Shown here: piece after piece, positions 58,440 to 64,000 of the stretch
How positions within the stretch are numbered: the stretch's first letter is position 1
Layout: every line of letters starts with the position of its first letter
Assembly: GCA_963795555.1 (NCBI GenBank)
Contig: CAWCHZ010000002.1
Coordinates: forward strand, 806,001-870,000
DNA from: CAWCHZ01 sp963795555
Lineage (GTDB): Bacteria > Actinomycetota > Thermoleophilia > Solirubrobacterales > Solirubrobacteraceae
Reading direction: 5' to 3'
DNA: 64,000 bases
Made by a program: the position numbers and the translations under genes
The notes under the pieces: model-generated
What the model was told of the DNA's origin: nothing
What the model saw: the letters and a program-made list of their open reading frames with translations, nothing else
Database searches by the model: none

Positions 58440-59675
58440 CTACCCCAGCACCGCCCGCAGCGCGTCTGCGACCCGCTCGACCTGCGCGGCAGTCATCTGC
58501 GGGAAGAAGGGCAGCGCGAGCGAGCGTGCGGCGATGTCCTCGCAAACGGGAAACTCGCCCTCGCGGTGGCCGAAGCGCTCGCGGTAAAAGGTCATCAAAT
58601 GGATCGCCGGGAGGTAGGGCTTGGAGTCGATTCCCCGCTCGCGCAGGCCGCGGATGACGTCGTCGCGGGCGGCCGCCGCGTCGCGAGCCGCCGCACCGCC
58701 GGGCGCCAGCCCACCCCGTGACCCAGCGTCCTCGGGCGCACCTCCGCGCCGCGACCCGCCGCGGCGTACCAGCTCGCGCGGGATCTGCACCACGTACACG
58801 AACCACCCCCGCACCGCCCCGCCGGCATCCGGGCAGGGCAGCGTCAGCCCGTCGATTCCCGCCAGCGCGGCGCGGTAGGCGTCCGCCACGCGTGCGCGCT
58901 GGGCGAGCATGTCGTCGAGGCGCTGGAGCTGGGCGACGCCGAGCGCGCAGGCCAGCTCTGAGAGGCGGTAGTTGAAGCCGAGCCGATCGTGATCGAGCCA
59001 ATCCATGTCGGGCGCGCGTCCCTGGTTGCGCTCGGCGTCGATGCACCGCTTGATCGCCTGATCGTCGGTGACGACCATGCCCCCCTCGCCAGTCGTCAGC
59101 TGCTTGTTGGCGTAGAACGCGAACACCGCCACGCGGCTGCCGGCTCCCACCTTCGTGCCGTCGGCGTGGCGCGCGCCGAGCGCCTCGCAGGCGTCCTCGA
59201 CGATCGGCAGGCCAATCCGCTCCAGCGCGGCCAGGTCGGCGGGGTAGCCGAAGACGTGAACCGGCAGCAGCGCGGCCGTGCGCTGCCCGCAGGCGGCCGC
59301 GGCGGCCTGCGGGTCGAGGTTGAGCGTCACCGGGTCGATGTCCGCGAACACCGGCCGCGCCCGCTCATAGAGGATCACGTTGGCCGAGGCGACGAACGAC
59401 AGCGGCGTCGTGACGACCTCGTCTCCATCCCCCACCCCAACCGCGCGCAGCGCGAGGTGCAGGCCGGCGGTGCCGCTGGAGACGGCGCTGGCGTGGCGCG
59501 CGCCCAGCCATTCGGCGAAGCCCCGCTCGAAGCGCTCGAGCAGCGGCCCGAGCGACAGGCGACCTGAGCGCAGCACGGCCAGCAGCTCCCGCTCCTCGGC
59601 CTCGCCGAGCAGCGGACGGGCAAGCGGGATCGGGTCGCGCGCGCCGGCCGCGCTCGCGAGCTCCGCGTCGCTCAC
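58440..59675 (-). CDS. DegT/DnrJ/EryC1/StrS-family aminotransferase
   Basis: PLP enzyme of 411 residues that typically transaminates nucleotide-linked keto sugars. SSGTAGLHLALRA, PVHVFGYPAD, VEDACEALGA and the PLP lysine in FYANKQLTTGEGG are present. A ~32-residue Gly/Ala/Arg-rich insert interrupts the C-terminal domain between QIPRELV and VIRGLRERGI. GTG 59675 overlaps the cimA stop as GTGA, so it is coupled to branched-chain amino-acid genes, an odd partner. Confidence 0.9.
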   Translation of the reverse strand: MSDAELASAAGARDPIPLARPLLGEAEERELLAVLRSGRLSLGPLLERFERGFAEWLGARHASAVSSGTAGLHLALRAVGVGDGDEVVTTPLSFVASANVILYERARPVFADIDPVTLNLDPQAAAAACGQRTAALLPVHVFGYPADLAALERIGLPIVEDACEALGARHADGTKVGAGSRVAVFAFYANKQLTTGEGGMVVTDDQAIKRCIDAERNQGRAPDMDWLDHDRLGFNYRLSELACALGVAQLQRLDDMLAQRARVADAYRAALAGIDGLTLPCPDAGGAVRGWFVYVVQIPRELVRRGGSRRGGAPEDAGSRGGLAPGGAAARDAAAARDDVIRGLRERGIDSKPYLPAIHLMTFYRERFGHREGEFPVCEDIAARSLALPFFPQMTAAQVERVADALRAVLG

Positions 59676-61297
59676 GCCTGCGCTGCGCCCAGCGCGCGGG
59701 CGTGCTGTGGGCGGCCGGGCTGCATGCCGTACTCCAGCGAGTCCACCAGCGCCTCCCAGGAGGCCTCGATCACGTTCTCCGAGACGCCGATCGAGCCCCA
59801 GACGTCCTGCCCATCGGAGGCATCGAGCAGCACGCGCGTGACCGCGCCGGTGCCCTTGGCGCTGTCGAGGATCCGCACCTTGAAGCCGACCAGCTCGATG
59901 TCGCGCAGGTGCGGGTAGATCTCGCCGATCGCCGCGCGCAGCGCGCGATCCAGCGCGTTCACCGGCCCGTTGCCCTCGGCGGTGCGCACGTAGCGCTCGC
60001 CCTTGACCCAGATCTTGATCGTCGCCTCGGTCTCGACGCGCCCGGTGTCCCGCTTCTCGACGATCACCCGCCAGGACTCCAGCTGGAAGAGCGGCTCATA
60101 GGCACCGGTCTCCTTGCGCATGACCAGCTCGAACGATGCGTCCGCGGCCTCGAACTGAAAGCCGCGATGCTCGAGCTCCTTGACGCGCGCGACGACCCGC
60201 TCGGCCGCGTCGCCGTCGACCGTCAATCCCGAGGTAGCCGCGCGCTGCTGGACGGTGCCGCGCCCGGACAGCTCGGAGATGACCAGCGAGCGCTGGTTGC
60301 CCACCAGCGCCGGGTCGATGTGCTCGAAGGTCGCAGCGTCGCTGCGCACGCCGGCGGCGTGCATCCCCGCCTTGTGCGCGAAGGCGCTCTTGCCCACGTA
60401 GGGCTGGCGCGGGTCGGGCACGACGTTGAGCAGCTCGTCGACGTAGTGGGCGCTCTCGGTCAGCATCGCCAGGCGCTCATCGGGCAGGCAACGGTAGCCC
60501 AGCTTGAGCTGCAGGTTGGGGATGATCGAGACCAGGTTGGCGTTGCCGCAGCGCTCGCCATAGCCGTTGATCGTGCCCTGCACGTGGCTGGCGCCCTCCT
60601 GCACCGCGGCGATCGAGTTGGCCACGGCGCACTCGGCGTCGTTGTGGCAGTGGATTCCCACCCGCACGCTGGCACCCAGCTCGGCGACGACCTCCATCAC
60701 GCCGGCGGCGATCTGCGCCGGCAGCGAGGACCCATTGGTGTCACACAGCGTCACCGTCTCGGCGCCCGCCTGCGCGGCGCTGCGCACACAGTCCAGCGCG
60801 TACGCCGGGTCATCGCGCAGGCCGTCGAAGAAGTGCTCGGCGTCGTAGATGACGCGCTTGCCCTCACTGACGAGGAAGGCGATCGAGTCGGCGATCATCT
60901 CCAGGTTCTCCTCCGCCGAGACCCGCACGACCTTGTCGAGGTGCAGCCGCCAGGTCTTGCCGACGAGCGTGCAGACCGGCGCGCAGCAGCCGGCGATCGT
61001 GCGCAGCGCGACGTCCTCGGCGGCGGCGACGTCGCGCCGGCGGGTCATGCCGAACGCGACGATCTCGGCCTGCTCGAAGCGCTCGCGAGCGATCAGCTCG
61101 AAGAGCTCGAGCTCCTTGGGGTTGGATGCCGGGAAGCCCGCCTCGATCAGCGGGATGCCCAGCTCATCGAGGCGATGCGCGACACGCAGCTTCTCGGCCG
61201 CCGTCAGCGACATCCCTTCGCCGCCCATGCCGTCGCGCAGCGTCGTGTCGTAGAGCTGGACCGCGCGCAGCACGACGCCGCCGCCGGGCTGAGTCAT
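59672..61297 (-). CDS. cimA: citramalate synthase
   Basis: Condenses pyruvate and acetyl-CoA to (R)-citramalate, a threonine-independent route to isoleucine. The 541-residue protein has a DRE-TIM barrel starting VQLYDTTLRDGMGGEG, the barrel-end motifs HCHNDAECAVANS and YGERCGNANL, and a C-terminal LeuA-like dimer/regulatory domain. The GEG variant of the first motif and the length favour CimA over LeuA. Substrate choice is inferred. Confidence 0.88.
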   Translation of the reverse strand: MTQPGGGVVLRAVQLYDTTLRDGMGGEGMSLTAAEKLRVAHRLDELGIPLIEAGFPASNPKELELFELIARERFEQAEIVAFGMTRRRDVAAAEDVALRTIAGCCAPVCTLVGKTWRLHLDKVVRVSAEENLEMIADSIAFLVSEGKRVIYDAEHFFDGLRDDPAYALDCVRSAAQAGAETVTLCDTNGSSLPAQIAAGVMEVVAELGASVRVGIHCHNDAECAVANSIAAVQEGASHVQGTINGYGERCGNANLVSIIPNLQLKLGYRCLPDERLAMLTESAHYVDELLNVVPDPRQPYVGKSAFAHKAGMHAAGVRSDAATFEHIDPALVGNQRSLVISELSGRGTVQQRAATSGLTVDGDAAERVVARVKELEHRGFQFEAADASFELVMRKETGAYEPLFQLESWRVIVEKRDTGRVETEATIKIWVKGERYVRTAEGNGPVNALDRALRAAIGEIYPHLRDIELVGFKVRILDSAKGTGAVTRVLLDASDGQDVWGSIGVSENVIEASWEALVDSLEYGMQPGRPQHARALGAAQA

Positions 61298-61339
61298 GCG
61301 CTCGTGCCGTCGACCGGTGCCAGCGTCACGCGCGTCGCC

Positions 61340-62275
61340 TCACGCGGCCTTGGTCGGTACCTGCACGATGTCCAGCCAGTCGGCGTAGCGGGCGTCCCGT
61401 CCATGCAGGGCCGCCTCGAAGCGCTGCTGGATCGCCAACGTCACCTCGCCCGCGCTGCCCGGCCCGATCACGTGGTCGTCGATCTCCCGCACCGGCACCA
61501 GCTCCGCCGCCGTGCCGGTCATGAAGACCTCGTCGGCGAGGTAGAGCTCGGCGCGTGCGAGATCGCGCTCGATCACCTCGAAGCCGAGGTCACGGGCGAT
61601 CTGGATCACTGACTTGCGGCAGATGCCATCGAGGATGCTGGCCGTCTGAGGCGGGGTGAGGACGACGCCGTCGCGCACGACGAAGATGTTCTCGCCCGTG
61701 CCCTCGCAAACATGGCCGAGGTCGTCGAGCAGAATCGCCTCCTCGTAGCCGGCCTTGGAGCTCTCGATCTTCGCCAGCACCGAGTTGAGGTACTGCCCGG
61801 AGGCCTTGGCGTGCGGGATCAACGACGCTGGCGAGACGCGCCGCCAGGAGGACACCTTGGCGCGGATGCCGATCCGCTTGGACTCCTCGCCGAGGTAGGC
61901 GCCCCACTCCCAGACGGCGATGCAGACCTCGATCGGCGCGTCGAAGGGATAGAGCCCCATCGGCCCGTGCCCGCGGTAGACGAGCGGGCGGATGTAGCAG
62001 GCCTGCAGCCCGTTGCGAGTGATCAGCTCGTGCGTGACGGCGCGCAGCTCCGCGGTCGTGTAGGGCAGCGGCATGTAGAGCAGCTCGGCCGAGCGGCGCA
62101 GCCGCTCGAGATGGTCCTGGGCGCGGAAGATCGCCGTGCCGCGCTCAGTGTCATAGGCCCGCATCCCCTCGAAGACGCCGGTCCCGTAGTGCAGCCCGTG
62201 CGTCAGTACGTGTACCTTCGCGTCCTCCCAGGCAACGAACTCGCCGTTGTGCCAGATGAGATCCGCGCTGGTCAC
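61340..62275 (-). CDS. ilvE: branched-chain amino acid aminotransferase
   Basis: Fold-type IV PLP enzyme of 311 residues. HYGTGVFEGMRAY, the catalytic Lys in SLIPHAKASGQYLNS and the CEGTGENIFVV loop are typical. GTG 62275 starts one nucleotide after the leuB stop. It supplies the final step for Leu, Ile and Val. Confidence 0.94.
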   Translation of the reverse strand: MTSADLIWHNGEFVAWEDAKVHVLTHGLHYGTGVFEGMRAYDTERGTAIFRAQDHLERLRRSAELLYMPLPYTTAELRAVTHELITRNGLQACYIRPLVYRGHGPMGLYPFDAPIEVCIAVWEWGAYLGEESKRIGIRAKVSSWRRVSPASLIPHAKASGQYLNSVLAKIESSKAGYEEAILLDDLGHVCEGTGENIFVVRDGVVLTPPQTASILDGICRKSVIQIARDLGFEVIERDLARAELYLADEVFMTGTAAELVPVREIDDHVIGPGSAGEVTLAIQQRFEAALHGRDARYADWLDIVQVPTKAA

Positions 62276-62276
62276 G

Positions 62277-63314
62277 TCAAGGTCCTTTCAGGTTGGTGAG
62301 CACGGCTTCGGTGACCTGGTCCGTGGTGGCCCGGCCACCGAGATCGGGCGTGCGCAGTCCGCTGTCCAGCGCATCGCTTACGGCCGATTCTATCGCCGCC
62401 GCCTCGTCCTCCCGGCCGAAAGCGTGGCGCAGCATCAGCGCGGCTGAGAGGAACATTGCCAGCGGGTTGGCCACCCCCTGCCCGACGATGTCGGGCGCCG
62501 AGCCGTGGACCGGCTCGAACAGACCCGGCCCGTCCTCGCTCAGCGACGCGCTCGGCAGCATCCCCAGCGAGCCGGTCAGCATCGCGGCCTCGTCGGAGAG
62601 GATGTCGCCGAACATGTTCTCCGTCAGAATGACGTCGAAGTGACGTGGCGCCGAGACGAGCCGCATCGCGGCCGTGTCGACGAGCAGGTGCTCGAGCTGG
62701 ATCTGGGGGAACTCGCGCGAGTGAAGCGCGCTGATCACCTCGCGCCACAGCCGCGAGGTCTCCAGCACGTTGGCCTTGTCGACGCTGGTGACACGGCTGC
62801 GCGCGGCGCGGAACGCGGCGCGTCCAATGCGTTCGATCTCGGCAGCGGTGTAGATGCAGGTGTCGAACGCGCGACCGTCCTCGCGTCCCCGCTCGCCGAA
62901 GTAGATCCCACCCGTCAGCTCGCGCACGACGAGAAAATCCACATCCTCGATCCGCTCGCGGCGCAGCGGGCTGGACTCATACAGTGCCGGCAGCGGACGC
63001 ACCGGGCGCAGGTTGGCGAATAGGCCAAGTCCGGAGCGCAGCCCCAGCAGGCCCTGCTCGGGTCGCGGCGCGTTGGGGTCGGTGGTGTCCCACTTGGGGC
63101 CACCAACGGCGGCCAGCAGCACCGCGTCGGCGCGCCTGCAGGCCGCCAGCGTCTCATCCGGCAGCGCGGTGCCGTGGCTGTCGATCGCCGCCCCGCCGAA
63201 CGGCTGGGGCTCGAACTCGAAGTCGCCCAGCTCGCTCAGCAGCTCGATCGTCGGCGCCATGATCTCAGGGCCGATGCCATCGCCGGCCAGCGTCACCACG
63301 CGGGGGGTGCTCAT
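62277..63314 (-). CDS. leuB: 3-isopropylmalate dehydrogenase
   Basis: Third leucine enzyme, 345 residues. LAGDGIGPEI, AAVGGPKWD, the substrate helix LRSGLGLFANLRPVR, RELTGGIYFG, and the metal-binding DVILTENMFGDILSDEAA followed by GSLGMLPSA. ATG 63314 overlaps the stop of a 23-codon ORF. Confidence 0.96.
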   Translation of the reverse strand: MSTPRVVTLAGDGIGPEIMAPTIELLSELGDFEFEPQPFGGAAIDSHGTALPDETLAACRRADAVLLAAVGGPKWDTTDPNAPRPEQGLLGLRSGLGLFANLRPVRPLPALYESSPLRRERIEDVDFLVVRELTGGIYFGERGREDGRAFDTCIYTAAEIERIGRAAFRAARSRVTSVDKANVLETSRLWREVISALHSREFPQIQLEHLLVDTAAMRLVSAPRHFDVILTENMFGDILSDEAAMLTGSLGMLPSASLSEDGPGLFEPVHGSAPDIVGQGVANPLAMFLSAALMLRHAFGREDEAAAIESAVSDALDSGLRTPDLGGRATTDQVTEAVLTNLKGP

Positions 63315-63382
63315 AGCGCCTCCGGCGTGCTGGCGCCCGGTGCGCCAGGACGACCGCCGGCAGCGAGGATCGCGGTGCTCAT
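63311..63382 (-). CDS. 23-codon ORF bridging leuD and leuB
   Basis: ATG 63382 overlaps the leuD stop as ATGA, and its own TGA overlaps the leuB ATG in the same way. The peptide is MSTAILAAGG followed by RPGAPGASTPEAL. Both junctions share the exact 14-nt sequence GCGCTATGAGCACC, 68 bp apart, so a junction duplication is likely. It probably keeps ribosomes moving from leuD to leuB. A peptide function is possible but unsupported. Confidence 0.55.
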   Translation of the reverse strand: MSTAILAAGGRPGAPGASTPEAL

Positions 63383-63939
63383 AGCGCGGTCGTCACTGGG
63401 CCACGGCGCTCGCGCGTGGCCTCGTAGGTGCCGATCAGCTCGACTCGCTGCAGCGTCAGCGCGATGTCGTCGAGCCCATTGAGCAGCCGGTGACGGAGCT
63501 CGTCGTCGATCTCGAAAGGGATCGAGCGATCGGCGGCGCGAACCTCGCGCGCCTCGAGATCGACCTCGGCGCTGCCGGCGGCCGCGACCGCGTGGACGTC
63601 GTCCTCCCCCAGCGCCACCGGCAGCAGGCCGATCTTCGTGCAGTTGGCGTAGAAGATGTCGGCGAAGCTCGGCGCGATGATCGCCTGAAAGCCGTAGTCC
63701 TGCAGTGCCCAGGGAGCGTGCTCGCGCGAGGAGCCGCAGCCGAAGTTGCGTCCCGTCGCGAGGATCGGATTGGCCGGCAGATCCCAGCCCGGCTGCTTGG
63801 CCCACTCGTCGAAGAGGAACTGCCCGAAGCCGCTGCGCTGCACCCGCTTGAGGTAGCGCGCGGGGATGATCTGGTCTGTGTCAACGTCGGAGCGGTCGAG
63901 GAAGCTCACCTCGCCGCGGATCACGCCGATCGGCTTCAT
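63379..63939 (-). CDS. leuD: 3-isopropylmalate dehydratase small subunit
   Basis: This 186-residue swivel domain of the dehydratase has LDRSDVDTDQIIPARYLK at the start, then NFGCGSSREHAPWAL and FADIFYANCTKIGLLP. It pairs with LeuC, whose stop codon lies directly before the leuD start. Confidence 0.96.
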   Translation of the reverse strand: MKPIGVIRGEVSFLDRSDVDTDQIIPARYLKRVQRSGFGQFLFDEWAKQPGWDLPANPILATGRNFGCGSSREHAPWALQDYGFQAIIAPSFADIFYANCTKIGLLPVALGEDDVHAVAAAGSAEVDLEAREVRAADRSIPFEIDDELRHRLLNGLDDIALTLQRVELIGTYEATRERRGPVTTAL

Positions 63940-64000
63940 CTAGCTCTGGCTCCAGTCGCGAATGTCGACGAAATGACCCTCGATCGCAGCCGCGGCCGCC
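63940..64000 (-). CDS. leuC: 3-isopropylmalate dehydratase large subunit, C-terminal end only
   Basis: Only the last ~20 codons are inside the window. They read AAAAAIEGHFVDIRDWSQS, which fits the LeuC C-terminus (GHFVD motif). TAG 63940-63942 abuts the leuD ATG. Identification rests on this short end plus the operon position. Confidence 0.85.
   Translation of the reverse strand, partial: AAAAAIEGHFVDIRDWSQS

Overview
The window is GC-rich, densely coded bacterial chromosome, almost certainly from a high-GC actinobacterium and probably the class Thermoleophilia (Solirubrobacterales-like). The evidence is the rpsB-tsf-pyrH-frr-uppS-cdsA-dxr-rseP order, a sepF/yggT/lspA/rluD cluster, a GarA-type FHA gene beside a MerR gene of the FtsR type, an RsiG-type c-di-GMP-binding protein, a c-di-AMP (ydaO) riboswitch before an RlpA gene, and many starts that look leaderless. 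The lineage is inferred and was not checked against the 16S gene. No prophage, insertion sequence or CRISPR array was found. The left edge cuts an rlpA-like gene and the right edge cuts leuC.

Layout. 1-10.3 kb: riboswitch plus rlpA (minus), a DUF3105 protein, a GAF-PAS-GGDEF-HD-GYP signalling protein and nadE (plus), then thioesterase, apt, ftsR, FHA, rsiG, pgsA and proS (minus). 10.3-16.2 kb: an envelope or glycan accessory block with a secreted glycoside hydrolase, a methyltransferase, a polysaccharide-deacetylase-like protein and an asparagine-synthase-like enzyme. 16.2-24 kb: ispG and a DMT permease (minus), a MazEF-type toxin-antitoxin pair, a methyltransferase and glcDEF (plus). 23.9-31.1 kb: the rpsB-to-rseP run (minus), joining translation factors to lipid and isoprenoid genes. 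31.3-44.3 kb: one nearly gapless minus-strand run, murA-hisZGDBHAF-cca-pgeF-yggS-sepF-proC-yggT-lspA-rluD. 44.4-45.4 kb: an HD-domain protein and a zinc-binding protein of unknown function.

45.4-51.5 kb holds an rRNA operon (16S-23S-5S, minus) with no spacer tRNA, visible RNase III processing stems and a strong terminator-like hairpin. 51.5-58.4 kb: yjbQ, tyrS, a class A PBP, a 3-methyladenine glycosylase, argH and a MocA-like nucleotidyltransferase. 58.4-64 kb: the branched-chain amino-acid run leuC-leuD-leuB-ilvE-cimA, ending in a DegT-type aminotransferase.

The main leads are: (1) a single-motif RsiG-like c-di-GMP-binding anti-sigma candidate, with its own consensus-like promoter, in a cluster with FHA and MerR genes and a few kilobases from a GGDEF/HD-GYP protein; (2) a 23-codon ORF fitted exactly between leuD and leuB by ATGA overlaps on both sides; (3) a repeat-built ~165-residue tail on ribosomal protein S2; (4) a -10 hexamer only 6-8 nt before many start codons, including a 38-bp divergent argH/mocA promoter; (5) a palindrome spanning the -10 and start codon of the antitoxin gene; (6) a perfect AT-rich hairpin of unknown role at 45447-45474.
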